Part shown: positions 1 through 9,730 of the stretch, in pieces | How positions within the stretch are numbered: the stretch's first letter is position 1 | Layout: each line of letters begins with the position of its first letter | From: Sycobia sp. Sy_11 | Taxonomy: Eukaryota; Arthropoda; Insecta; Hymenoptera; Epichrysomallidae | NCBI GenBank assembly: GCA_018907035.1 | Contig: JACCIC010000048.1 | Coordinates: 1,457,001 to 1,521,000 of the forward strand | Direction: 5' to 3' | Length of the DNA stretch: 64,000 bases | Position numbers and translations under genes: made by a program | Notes under the pieces: model-generated | What the model was told of the DNA's origin: nothing | What the model saw: the letters and a program-made list of their open reading frames with translations, nothing else | Databases searched by the model: none

Positions 1-973
1 TCACTTTTTTCCAAAAACTTTTTTGCTATCAATTCCTATAATATTTGTAATCAAGAAAGTCAAAATCTATAAGTAGATACATCTAAATGTAATCTATCTA
101 TCTAAAATTTTTATCAGTTTTTTATATAAATTTGACAACTTTTACGAAATAGCTCTGTATTCAATTATATATGTTACATAATAGACATTTAAGATTATAA
201 ACAATTTATTATATGTTCTTTAAAATTTTATACTATCATTTTCAGAATAAAATAAATTCTAGGAATTACTCTATAATATACATAAGTAATTCAGATAATC
301 TATTTTTAACAGTTTAATAAACAAACAGATTCATTTCATTATTAATTTATACAGAAAATGACTCTATTCCTTAGACTAATCTTTGTGTAAAATTGGAATT
401 ACACGAATTGTTTAAAATATCAATAAGTAACAATACAGAGTAGATTATAATAAATATAAATGAAAAGTATGCTGTTTGAATTTGAAGGAAACTAGGAATA
501 ATGTATGTGATTTATGAATTATATTTAATATGCAGTATTAGAGACATGGGTTGATCAACTACGTTAACATTAAAATCTACATCATACTCGTATTTTTTAA
601 AAATATATTTAAGCTCGTGTTATTACTTATAATTATTTAAAATACTTATACATTTTTTATTGATAATGCATATTATAGAAAATACAAGTCTTTAAATTCT
701 ATCCTTTTGTAAAAGGTTGTACAATGTAAATCTTATATCCTGTAGTTATAATTTAGAAAACGTATAACTGTTAAAAATGAAAACGTTAAATTTTTGATTT
801 ATATTATTATTTATATTTTTAATATTTGAAACAATTAATGGATTTTCTCTTTCTGTTCCTACATTTTATATAAGCATAAAATATTAAAAATAAATTTTTT
901 AAACTAATTGTGGAATATCCATTTAAGCACAAAATCATAAGACTCAATTTGAAATTTGTACAGTGGAAGAAAG
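1..973. other. AT-rich non-coding stretch
   Basis: Very AT-rich sequence with many short homopolymers. I looked for the missing downstream exons of MCCC1 on the minus strand and saw none, and no other gene or repeat is recognisable. The last four bases (970-973, AAAG) are the left copy of the target duplication of the neighbouring LTR element. Confidence 0.6.
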
Positions 974-1314
974 TGTCGGGAACGGATATATATTTTTGTA
1001 TATTATAAATATATCCACCACCGCACGACTCCGTAGTGCGGCTTAACACTCGCCCCATCATACGCGAGGGTTAAATTGAGGAAAGATAGGATTTGCTCGG
1101 ATTCAGGGAAATGCCAAAACAAAAACGAGTCTACGTCCGAATAATATATGTTGCTTTATTTTACGTATATATACAGACGTGCATGCGTTCTTAAGTAGCT
1201 ACACGACAAGACTAAACTAACTGTAGCGCGGATGCGCTTCGCTGCCTCTGTTACCCCCACTTTCAGTAGTGAGAGCGCTCGTGGCGTGGTTATGTGGAGG
1301 ATGTAATCCCCACA
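974..1314 (-). repeat. 3' LTR of the gypsy element
   Basis: Direct repeat of 341 bp matching 4605-4943 with scattered substitutions. On the minus strand it starts TGTGGGG and ends CCCGACA. It lies next to the polypurine tract, which makes it the 3' LTR. Confidence 0.9.
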
Positions 1315-1315
1315 T

Positions 1316-1330
1316 GTCTTCCCCCCAAAT
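1316..1330 (-). other. Polypurine tract
   Basis: On the minus strand a run reading TTTGGGGGGAAGA lies immediately upstream of the 3' LTR. This is the usual place and composition of the plus-strand primer of LTR retrotransposons. Confidence 0.7.
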
Positions 1331-1550
1331 TGAGATTTTTGCGACTATATACAAAGGAAAAATCTTAAATTTAAGAGTTCTTACAACTACATGATCTTAA
1401 TCTATTCCTTATACACTAATACAAATTTGTCCTGGGGAGTTTCATGGATAACAGCCCCTAGGCGCCCTAATCTAGATAAGTTAAAATGATTAAAACTAAT
1501 CATGCAGTTAGTGAATCTTGCATGAAACCGACGATTGTTTCTGCACGTAT

Positions 1551-2624
1551 TTATAAGCACCCGTTGGTCAAGCATGCTTTGCGACCAAGGGCATTCTCGA
1601 CCTCCAGGTCGGTGAGTCCTCTCAGGCTCAGTTCCAGGAGCATGTCGTTGATATCCCGGAAGTAGTTGAACTTGAGGTGGCGCAGCCTGGGGTTCTCCTC
1701 GAATGAGAACACGGCAGCTAGTGTGATACCATGCACGTCGATCACGTGGAGTTCGGGCGAATGAGAGACGGCGTGTTGTAAAAGCTGGGATGCGTATGAA
1801 TTATTCATCAGGATGAGCCTTTCTAGGTGTCTCGATCCTGACGATGCGGGGAGGGGGAACTGCCCTTGTCCGAATTCAGAGTCGAGAATGAATGAGACAT
1901 GTGTCTCTCGGTCGATAGACGTACAATCCCTAATGGTTAAGTATTTAAGCGTTTTGTTGCCGTTGAGAAATGTGTACATCTGATACGCTAGGAGGCGTTT
2001 GAAATTCGTCAAGTGTAGTGTATGCAGATTAGATGCATATTCTGAATTTATGAAGCTATCGCGGAAGTAGTTGTTGTCTATTATTGAAAGCGATTCCAGG
2101 TTCTTAATTTTTAAGTGTGTATCGAGAATATCGCGAGTCTCTGCTAAAGCGAGCATCGGAGTCGCGAAGTGGTGCGATAGTAGGTCCAGGACGGCTGGAG
2201 CCAAGTTGACCTTCGTAAGGTCTATTTGCCGCAGGTGAATGGATTTGGTGCGTGCCATTCCGACCTCGGCGTATAATATCAGCGATATCACGGCAGTGTT
2301 CGCCCGGCTGTTGGGGGTGTCGAACTTTAGTGCGGTGAAACGGAATTGCTCGGCGTCGGCGAGCATCGTCGAGATGGCCTCGGTGGCGTTGTATCGGGGA
2401 AAACCCGAGTCGAAACCTGTTGAAAGGCTTCGAAAACTATTCGGGCTACCTACAGCTTCGAATAGGTTGAAGAACTCGCGTGGAACCACCCTTGCGTGGC
2501 TGGCTTTCCCTTTTTTATAGGAAAAGCTGAGCTCGTCTGCGCAGGCGAGACACTGGATTTCAGCGGAGCTGATAAGGTCCGCACAACGCAGAACGGCTGT
2601 AGTATTATTTCCTGAATTGCTCAT
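1551..2624 (-). CDS. Leucine-rich-repeat protein frame inside the LTR element (ORF3/env position)
   Basis: This 357-codon open frame lies between integrase and the 3' LTR, where errantivirus-like gypsy elements carry env. I see no signal peptide, transmembrane segment or furin-like site. Instead the C-terminal two thirds show successive LRR-like strands of the form xLxxLxL: NLESLSI, NLHTLHL, TLKYLTI, HLERLIL, ELHVIDV, RLRHLKF and GLTDLEV, spaced about 22-30 residues apart, the pattern of F-box/LRR-type proteins. The same frame is open further upstream, to about 2990, apart from one TGA at 2745-2747. The true protein was therefore probably about 475 residues, or translation now starts at the methionine at 2624. 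A T-rich tract ending CTGTTACAG at 2991 resembles a 3' splice site, as expected if the frame were expressed by splicing. No close family member is recognised. The function is unknown, and capture from a host gene is an inference. Confidence 0.6.
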   Translation of the reverse strand: MSNSGNNTTAVLRCADLISSAEIQCLACADELSFSYKKGKASHARVVPREFFNLFEAVGSPNSFRSLSTGFDSGFPRYNATEAISTMLADAEQFRFTALKFDTPNSRANTAVISLILYAEVGMARTKSIHLRQIDLTKVNLAPAVLDLLSHHFATPMLALAETRDILDTHLKIKNLESLSIIDNNYFRDSFINSEYASNLHTLHLTNFKRLLAYQMYTFLNGNKTLKYLTIRDCTSIDRETHVSFILDSEFGQGQFPLPASSGSRHLERLILMNNSYASQLLQHAVSHSPELHVIDVHGITLAAVFSFEENPRLRHLKFNYFRDINDMLLELSLRGLTDLEVENALGRKACLTNGCL

Positions 2625-2990
2625 AGAGGTGACTTCTATGTTTTTGAGATTGTGAGCCTCCAGGAACTCGCAAACGCGTTTGCGACTTATTCGTACGCGG
2701 ATGTTGTATAGGAATAAGTCTGATATCGGGGTGTTGTCGATTATTCACCGCAGTACGTTATATGTGCGGTCGCTACGTTCTTTGCACATACTAAGGCGCA
2801 TCGCTCTCATTACGCGCATCGTCTCCGCGTGGTATCGCGCATCGAATTTAGACTTGAACTCCTCTAGTTGGATTCCTGCTATCTCGGCGCTAGCACGCGT
2901 AGGGCCACGCGGTTGTGACAGCTCCCATCCCTTCAGGATAGTGAGCTCCTCATGGATTCGCCTTACAGGCGTAATTCGGGGCTCACGTAC
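2625..2990 (-). pseudogene. Upstream in-frame extension of the LRR frame with one stop
   Basis: Reading on from the LRR frame, codons remain open to about 2990 except for TGA at 2745-2747. The segment upstream of the stop is basic and helical-looking (for example FKSKFDARYHAE). The segment between the stop and the first methionine ends in EFLEAHNLKNIEV, which already resembles an LRR strand. One point mutation would therefore explain the break. It is unclear whether the methionine at 2624 is a natural start. Confidence 0.45.
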
Positions 2991-3259
2991 CTGTAACAGA
3001 AATTTTTGTGAAAAAAAAATTAGTGCCTTGCGGTACGTAGTCCCTACTCTAGCTATAGGAGTTATTCTAGCTGGTGGCTCCTACGTCGCCGCAGAATATT
3101 CGGGCGGTATTGTTTTCTCCTAGGTGCCGCAGTATTGGTTTTTATGGGCGAACGCGCGGGAGGGTCTGTTCCGGGCGGGTACGACCTGATTAGGAAGGGG
3201 AGTTCGGGAGATTGGTCCCGACGCGGAATGGTTTCTTCGTCGTCGGACGAGTCCCGGAA

Positions 3260-4226
3260 CTAGTTTCCGTATACTGGGTTTTCTGTCTCGTCCTCGTGAT
3301 CGGAATCGTTGCGTATCGTTCGCGCGTCCTCGTCACGGTCGAGTCTGTCAGTCGGGATTGAGGGTTCAGTGCAAGAGAGGCGCTGGAACTCCTCATGGAA
3401 GGAGGTATCACGTGGGGTAGATGGCCGACGCGATCCATTGTTACTTCCCCCGAATTCGACGTAATCTTCTTCTTCGAAGAAGAAGGCGGGCTTCACGCGG
3501 TCCGCGGATACGGTACGCGTGTTTCCGTCGACGTCGATAATAAAATCCTTACCATCGTAGCTTCGGTCGATAACCTTGTGTGGTCCCGAGTACGGACGGT
3601 GAAGGGGCGTTTTCTTTGCCCCACGTTGTAAAAAGACGTGGGAGCAGTCGCGAAGCTCTTTGAATACAAAGGGCTTGGTCGCGTCCTTGTGCTGTACGGG
3701 CACAGGTTTAACGCGATTCATGTATTCCTTCAGCTCGGTGAGGAAAATCCCGTCGTCGGGCTCGTAGCCCTGGTGGGTGTAAAAGGCACCAGGGATACGG
3801 AGCGTTCTACCGTACAGGTATTCCGCGGGACTGGCTCCTACGCTCGTACGTATGCGAGAGCGTAGGCCCAGTAGTACGGTCGGCAGCAGGCCGACACCTA
3901 AAAGCCGCTTTTAAGTCCCGGTGCCACCGCTCTACTATTCCGTTCCCGGCGGGGTGATAGGCCGAGGTGCGAATACGTTCGCATCCCGCGAAGTCGAGTA
4001 ACTCTTTAAAGAGTTGTGCTTCGAATTGCGTACCTTGGTCGATCGTTATTCGGATCGGCACGCCGAATCTCGCGATCCACGTATTGTAAAACGCGAATGC
4101 TACCGATCGGGCGGTTATTTCGCGGAGAGGTACAGCCTCTAGCCACCTGGTGAACCGATCCACCATGGTGAGCAAGTACGTGTAACCCTCGTAGTTCGGC
4201 AATGGGACCACAATATCAAAGTGCAC
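3260..4226 (-). pseudogene. Ty3/gypsy integrase (C-terminal part of pol)
   Basis: Two minus-strand frames (4226-3807 and about 3900-3260) together give a gypsy integrase. The first holds the catalytic core: HFDIVVPLP (first Asp), ITIDQGTQFEAQ (second Asp) and GNGIVERWHRDLKAA (Glu). The second, after a frameshift near 3890, holds the usual follow-on with ASPAEYLYGRTLRIPG and then a C-terminal fold with HVFLQRG and SADRVKPAFF. The N-terminal HHCC zinc finger and all of the reverse transcriptase are missing, because the frame begins next to the (CT)n tract. The enzyme would join element cDNA to chromosomal DNA in the nucleus. This copy is dead because of the truncation and the frameshift. Confidence 0.85.
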
Positions 4227-4301
4227 GTGCTCGAACCTACTGTCCCGTGCGATGAAGTGTAATGGCGACGGGTGGTTGTGCCTCGTCGTCTTTGTCTCTT
4301 T

Positions 4302-4302
<1 letters not shown>

Positions 4303-4351
<49 letters not shown>
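4303..4351. repeat. (CT)n microsatellite at the internal deletion junction
   Basis: A pure CT run of about 49 bp lies between the element leader and integrase, where gag, protease and reverse transcriptase should be. It probably marks the deletion breakpoint, or was carried in by the repair event. Confidence 0.85.
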
Positions 4352-4353
<2 letters not shown>

Positions 4354-4586
4354 TTGTGCCGGAGGGGAGAAACAAAAGAGAAAGTGGTTTTTCCGTTGCA
4401 CTTTCGTAACGGAAAAACTGCTGTGTTCGTGAAATTTCACTGTTTTCACCACTGAACTATTCACTGTATTTACGCGTGAGTTTAATTGTGGACGGAAATT
4501 TTACTTTTAATGTTCGAAGGTTGCGCGAAATTTGAAACAATCGTCGGAAAATATTTTTAACGGCGTTGAACAAAATTATTCTTCGG

Positions 4587-4603
4587 CAACGTCGGGGTCA
4601 CCA
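4587..4603 (-). other. Primer-binding site of the LTR element
   Basis: On the minus strand TGGTGACCCCGACGTTG follows the 5' LTR by one base. A TGG start complementary to a tRNA CCA end is the expected primer-binding site for reverse transcription. I did not assign the tRNA. Confidence 0.7.
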
Positions 4604-4604
4604 A

Positions 4605-4943
4605 TGTCAGGAACGGATATATTTTTGTATATTATAAATATATCCACCACTGCACGACTCCGTAGTGCAGCTTAATACTCGCCCGATCATACGCGAGGGT
4701 TAAATTGAGGAAAGATAGGATTTGCTCGGATTCAGGGAAATGTCAAAACAAAAACGAGTCTACATCCGAATAATATATGTTGCTTTATTTTACGTGCATA
4801 TACAGACGTGCGTGCGCTCTTAAGTAGCTACACGACAAGACTAAACTAACTGTAGCGTGGATGCGCTTCGTTGCCTCTGTTACCCCCATTTTCGGTAGTG
4901 AGAGCGCTCGTGGCGTGGTTATGTGGAGGATGTAATCCCCACA
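4605..4943 (-). repeat. 5' LTR of the gypsy element
   Basis: Direct repeat of 339 bp matching 974-1314. On the minus strand it precedes the primer-binding site, so it is the 5' LTR. It is followed outside by the AAAG target duplication at 4944-4947. Confidence 0.9.
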
Positions 4944-5137
4944 AAAGGAAGGTCTTGATTTTTTGCAGAATGAAAAATTCGTCTGCATTATGAAGCTGGC
5001 ATTGGAGTTTGGGTCTAAATTGCTTTCTGATGTTTGTGCGCATATTCGATATGTTTTGGCTCAGCCTCTGTATGATTCAAATGAAAAGTGCAACGTCGCA
5101 TTGAACAGAAGCGTACAGCTATATCTATATATATTTA

Positions 5138-5168
5138 TTGCCTACGTCACGAGCTGTGACGTAGGCAA
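5138..5168. promoter_or_regulatory. Perfect palindrome with paired TGACGT (bZIP/CRE-like) sites
   Basis: TTGCCTACGTCAC at 5138-5150 is followed after five bases (GAGCT) by its exact reverse complement at 5156-5168. Each arm carries the bZIP core TGACGT/ACGTCA. Two more TGACGT cores follow within 40 bp. This may be a clustered CREB/ATF-type site or simply a cruciform-forming palindrome. The regulatory role is an inference. Confidence 0.35.
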
Positions 5169-5356
5169 ATTCGTACACTAATTTATGCTGACGTAGCTGT
5201 GACGTCGCGTTGGCGCGTTAGTGTAGCAATGGAGCCTGTTGAGGGTGCACGTTTCCGGCGCTCGAAAATCGTCGATCCTTTCGTATATGGCATCGGCAAT
5301 CTCTTCTTATTATCTCTGCTGGCAGTTTCATAACCGTTTATGACTTTTACATAGGA

Positions 5357-5430
5357 AGTATAAGAAAATGCATTCCATCATTCCCACATCTACTTATCGG
5401 CAACTTACCGGAGGCCTTTCAGAACAGACC
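5357..5430 (-). repeat. ~75-bp segment, inverted copy of 10,028-10,103
   Basis: Its reverse complement matches 10,028-10,103 at roughly 85% by eye, centred on AAGGCCTCCGGTAAGTTG, which includes a splice-donor-like GGTAAGT. The family was not recognised. Confidence 0.6.
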
Positions 5431-5854
5431 CCCTATGTAAAGTGAGCGGAGTTTCCACTCCTCTTTTCCCTCCATAGATGAGCTATTCGGGCGTGGTTAA
5501 GTGTCGTCAACGCAGATCACAGCAATAAATTGCTGAACATGTGTTGTTTGCAGATGGTTAGTATCTTGAGAGCCAAGCGAGCGCTTCAAAGGTATCCGTA
5601 AGGAGTACACTGAACCTACGTATCTTTTCTCTCATCTTTGATTAAAGTAATTTTTGTATTTTATATATTTATATTTGAAACAAAAAAAAAGAATTTATTG
5701 TAGCATTTCATTGACTTTGGAGTTATACTTCGACTTCATTAAATATTGTAAAACAAAATATATAAATAATTATTTCAATTCCAAAACTGAAGATTCAATT
5801 TTAAATGATGAGTTAAGAAACTTTTGTTAATGAAAAGTTAAGAAAACTACTTAC

Positions 5855-7072
5855 TGCAGGAGCTTCTTCTATAATTTTTTGATGTCTTCTTTGAATGGAA
5901 CAGTCTCTTTCAAACATATAAACAATATTACCATATTTATCAGCAAAAATTTGTACTTCAATATGTCTTGGTTCACAAACATATTGCTCTAAAAGAACCA
6001 TTGAATCTCCAAATGATTTCTCAGATTCTCGTTGTGCAGATTCTAATGCTTGCAGAAATTCTGTTTCTTTCCAAACAATTCTCATTCCTTTACCTCCACC
6101 ACCTCGAATAGCTTTGATCATTAAAGGAAAACCAAGATTTTTGGCTTGTTTAAATATAGTTTCATTAGATTGATCATCCTCGTGGTAGCCTATAAAAGAA
6201 AGTAAAGAAAATATTAACAACATACTAAAAACATTTATTATTTAAATTATTTAATTTAGATACATTTTATTAATAAAATAATTTTTGCAGCATGAATATA
6301 ACTTAAACTTTAAAATCATAAACAAAATTTTTTCGTTTTTTAGTTATTATTTACTTCTAAAAAATAAAGTTATAATCATAAAATAAAAATAAAAAGCACC
6401 TTCAATAATTGGAACACCTGCCTTTGCCATTATAGCTTTTGATTTACTTTTGATACCCATGTCTCTAAGTACGTTTGCAGGTGGTCCTATGAAAACAATC
6501 TTTTCTTTATTGCAGAGTTCTGCAAATTTGTCATTTTCTGAGAGAAATCCATATCCAGGATGAATAGCTTGACAATTTGCATTCTTGGCAGTAGCAATGA
6601 TTCTATCTGACCTAAGATAACTTTGAGCTGAAGGTGCAGTTCCAATATAATAGGCTTCATCAGCAAGATCAACATGCATGGAATTCTTGTCTGCATCACT
6701 GTAAACTGCTACAGTCTTAACACCTAACTTCTTAGCAGTTCTCAATATTCGACAAGCAATTTCCCCTCTATTAGCAATAAGAATCTAAACATAAATACAA
6801 TTCTTATATAATATAGTATGGGATGAAATAACATAACTAAAATATAATATATTGAGTTAATTATTACTTGTTATTCAAAAGCAAATCATCTTAATATTTA
6901 TTATATTTATAAATAAATAGTTATATTACTTTCCTTTTGTTAGGTATAGATGTTTAAAATTTGAGTTCTTATTATCTATGAATGACCAAGCATTGTATAA
7001 AGTGTGTCTAATGAGCATTCTATACAATTTCTGATCATTATGCAGAGTACCATATTTAGAATGGATTAGTAA

Positions 7073-7121
<49 letters not shown>

Positions 7122-7323
7122 AACTTAATGTATTGATAAATAAAAATATACCTTTTCTATTTTAATTCCATAATTAAGTGGTCCAAGACAGAATTCTCGA
7201 CTATATATCAGATCTTTTCTGTAAATAATAAAGTTTGAGGAATTATTAACCTTAAATGTATACAAAAAGTATTTAAAAAACCTACATATTGAATAATTTA
7301 TGAATTTGTTTAATTTTGTACAT
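5855..7323 (-). CDS. MCCC1: 3-Methylcrotonyl-CoA carboxylase alpha subunit, first four coding exons (partial)
   Basis: The gene encodes the biotin-carboxylase subunit of mitochondrial methylcrotonyl-CoA carboxylase, which carboxylates 3-methylcrotonyl-CoA in leucine breakdown. The exons I infer are 7323-7286, 7218-7152, 6784-6400 and 6189-5855. All introns are GT-AG and the phases agree across every junction (825 nt, 275 codons). Exon 3 starts the carboxylase fold with [12 protein letters not shown] and contains [10 protein letters not shown] and FIGPP. Exon 4 has the ATP-grasp glycine loop [11 protein letters not shown] and [19 protein letters not shown], typical of MCCC1 rather than of pyruvate or propionyl-CoA carboxylase. 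The 35 residues from exons 1-2 are basic and fit a mitochondrial presequence. Exon 1 (38 nt, donor GTAGGT) is the least certain. Carboxylase C-terminal and biotinyl exons are absent down to position 1, so the gene either continues beyond the window or is truncated. Confidence 0.85.
7076..7115. repeat. (TA)n tract in MCCC1 intron 2
   Basis: About 40 bp of pure TA repeat inside the 367-bp intron between MCCC1 exons 2 and 3. Confidence 0.9.
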
Positions 7324-8030
7324 TTTCAGTTAATACTTAAATGATACAGTCAGTTCAGTTCACACACTAATCTCTTGATATATAAAAATCTTAAAAATAC
7401 ATCTATCTTTGTCTAATATCTAAGCTTCAAGAACTTATCAATATATTACCATATACTATTACCAACTATTACCCAATTATGTAGCCTCCATTTTAAAATG
7501 TTTTGCTCAATATTTTTAACTGTTCTAAGTTTAATTACCTAACATCATACCTCACCCTAATCTTTATATATATGTAACCTATACATAAAATTTAGAGCTT
7601 GAGATGAAATGGACAATGGAATCTTTTTTAAATATGGTTGATGTATTTCAACATATTATTATCATTTAGCAGCATTTTTTATTCCAGTGTCTGATTAGTG
7701 TAAGGTAGAGAAATGCTATAAATCTATATATGACTTATTTAACTCTAATAAAACAGAAACAAAGGCTGAAAAGTAATAATAATTTAATATTAGCAATAAT
7801 ATTTGTCAGTAGATAAAATTTATTTTATTTAATTTTATCACATTTTTCTTATAAAAAACAAATCTATCTTTTAATGCAAGCTTTTTAAAACATGTAAAAA
7901 CAACTAAATATTATAATAAATTTTTTACAATAAAATAGAGTACTACTTTTAAAACAATAATTTGTGTGAATTAATTAATAGTCCATTTACAGTAATTTAC
8001 ATACATTTGCATAATGCATTTTTAATTGAA
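7324..8030. other. Short intergenic region between the ZAD gene and MCCC1
   Basis: Both neighbours are on the minus strand, so this holds the 3' end of the ZAD gene and the MCCC1 promoter. Minus-strand AATAAA hexamers around 7818-7830, about 200 nt after the ZAD stop codon, are candidate poly(A) signals. No further gene is seen. Confidence 0.5.
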
Positions 8031-9608
8031 CTAAAATCTTATAGCTGAATAAAAAGGATTGTAATTCCCTTCTTTCCCACCAGTAGGTTCATAATCACAA
8101 ACTTCTATATCAGATTCTGATGAACTGCAAATTTCAACAGTTTCATTTTTTAATTTTTGTACATCTAATTCTAAAACATCATCTTCTTCGCCTGAACAAA
8201 CATCTATCTCAGATTCTACCTCATGATCTATTTTTTTAATATTAATTTCTTCAGAATTTGAAGTAATTGTAATATCAAAAGAATTATCTGAACTATTAAG
8301 ATTATTATTATTTTCTTGATCGTTATGAAAACTGTACATTGAATCATTGACATCAAGGTTTTCATTTTGCAAGTTATGAATTTGAAAAGAAGCACAACTA
8401 TCATCAACATTTATCAACTCATCAGATACAGTTTGTTTTATTGAGTTATTTGGAATTGTTCTTGAAGTCAAAGGAGAATCACTGAATTCACCTTGTTGTA
8501 AAGTCATTTCAGGTAATTTCTCAACAGCTTCATTTATACCAATTTTAAATTTTAAATTATCCATCAACAATACATTTTCTCTATCAGTAGCCCTTATGTC
8601 AACTGGAATTCTAACATCTTGATATATTGAAGAAAGTAAGATATCTCTTGATCTCAATAATTGAAATCTAAAGTTAATATAAGCTTCAACATTTTGAAAA
8701 CAAAGTTCACAAAATTTTTGTGGCAACTTTTCTTCTTTTATTATCTAAATGTTTAATTGAATACAAATATATTTAATTAATGAAATTTGAATATCTAGTT
8801 AGCTTTTATTATATTAAGGAGGTTCTATTGGTTTTATTTTTAAGAATACAAAACTTCTAAAACTAGATAGGTCTTTAAATATAAGTTTATAATTCATGTA
8901 ATTAAAATATCAAGAAAGTTCATTAATGATTAAGCAAGATCTTAAATTTTTTCAATTGACACTATTAAGATAATATCCTATTTTGAGTAACAGTTTCATA
9001 AACTGAATTTAAATGCCATATATAATTCACAATAGAAATTTGAGATTTCTTAAAACGATAATATTAATAATTATTGATATATACTTTTTGAAATGATCTG
9101 CTAAGTGTTATTATATACAAATTATTAAGAAATAATAAAAATACCAGTGTTAATGATTGACTATACTGTTTGACAAAGACTGTGGTACAGAATAGGAATA
9201 GGTAACATAATATATTGTATATTGTACCCCTTAGTATTATCACTTATCTTATACAAAAAGCAGATGAGACTATGATTATATATTGACTTATTTGGTACAA
9301 ATAAAACCTCCTTAAACTGTGAAATCAAATTTACCTTTTGCCCAGTAATTAATTCAATAGCAGAACATAATTTCAAACACCATTTTTTGTCATAAGAATC
9401 TTCGGGATTATAAGATTTTATTAATGAGTCATCATCAAAGATATTTCTTCCACTGTTTTCATTAAGTAAAGTTCTTCTACAACCACGACATATAGTACTT
9501 TGCTAAAAACATTAAGTAGTTGTTTGCTTTTTAATAAATCATAAAAATTTCATTTTAGGGATATATCTTTTTAATGAACCTTTAGTACAAATAAAATTTA
9601 TAAATAAT

Positions 9609-9681
<73 letters not shown>

Positions 9682-9730
9682 CGGAACAAGTAAACACATG
9701 TATAAAGTCGGATATATTTCAATTTACCAT
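8031..9730 (-). CDS. ZAD-domain (zinc-finger-associated domain) protein without C2H2 fingers
   Basis: The exons I infer are 9730-9728 (the ATG alone, donor GTAAAT), 9502-9335 and 8744-8031. The last two are joined by a phase-0 GT-AG intron. The product is about 294 residues. The N-terminus is a ZAD, the insect treble-clef zinc domain used for dimerisation of transcription factors: C-R-G-C at the start, then KEEKLPQKFCELCFQNV with the second Cys pair, followed by the usual helix YINFRFQLLRSRDILL. The remaining ~190 residues are acidic, Asn/Ser-rich and low in complexity, ending NPFYSAIRF. No C2H2 finger follows, unlike most ZAD proteins, so DNA binding would need a partner or a missing exon. 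The one-codon first exon is plausible (MQSTICRGC) but unproven. The gene lies 0.7 kb upstream of MCCC1 on the same strand. Confidence 0.75.
9615..9676. repeat. (TA)n tract in the first intron of the ZAD gene
   Basis: About 60 bp of TA repeat between the proposed ATG exon and the first ZAD exon. Confidence 0.85.

Larger units (their letters stand above)
974..4943 (-). mobile_element. Internally deleted Ty3/gypsy LTR retrotransposon carrying an LRR frame
   Basis: Two near-identical ~340-bp direct repeats (974-1314 and 4605-4943) begin TG and end CA in element orientation. They are flanked by the same 4-bp target duplication, AAAG (970-973 and 4944-4947), so this is one insertion event with both ends present. 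The element reads on the minus strand. After the 5' LTR come a primer-binding site, a short leader, a (CT)n tract, integrase, a leucine-rich-repeat frame in the env position, a G-rich polypurine tract and the 3' LTR. Only 3.3 kb lies between the LTRs, against 5-7 kb for a full gypsy element. Gag, protease, reverse transcriptase and RNase H are missing, so the copy cannot move by itself. The few LTR differences suggest a fairly recent insertion. It sits 0.9 kb downstream of the last visible MCCC1 exon and could lie in an MCCC1 intron. Confidence 0.9.
4948..5854. other. Non-coding region between the LTR element and MCCC1
   Basis: No gene is recognisable. The stretch holds a perfect 13-bp palindrome with TGACGT sites (5138-5168), further TGACGT sites at about 5189-5206, and a ~75-bp segment repeated in inverse orientation at 10.03 kb. 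If MCCC1 continues to the left, this is intron sequence. Confidence 0.5.

Noticed and set aside
819..1061. 80-codon minus-strand frame
   Set aside because: It runs from the LTR into AT-rich flank and has no protein-like features.
1551..2624. Retroviral-type envelope gene in the env position
   Set aside because: No signal peptide, membrane anchor, cleavage site or fusion peptide; an LRR pattern instead.
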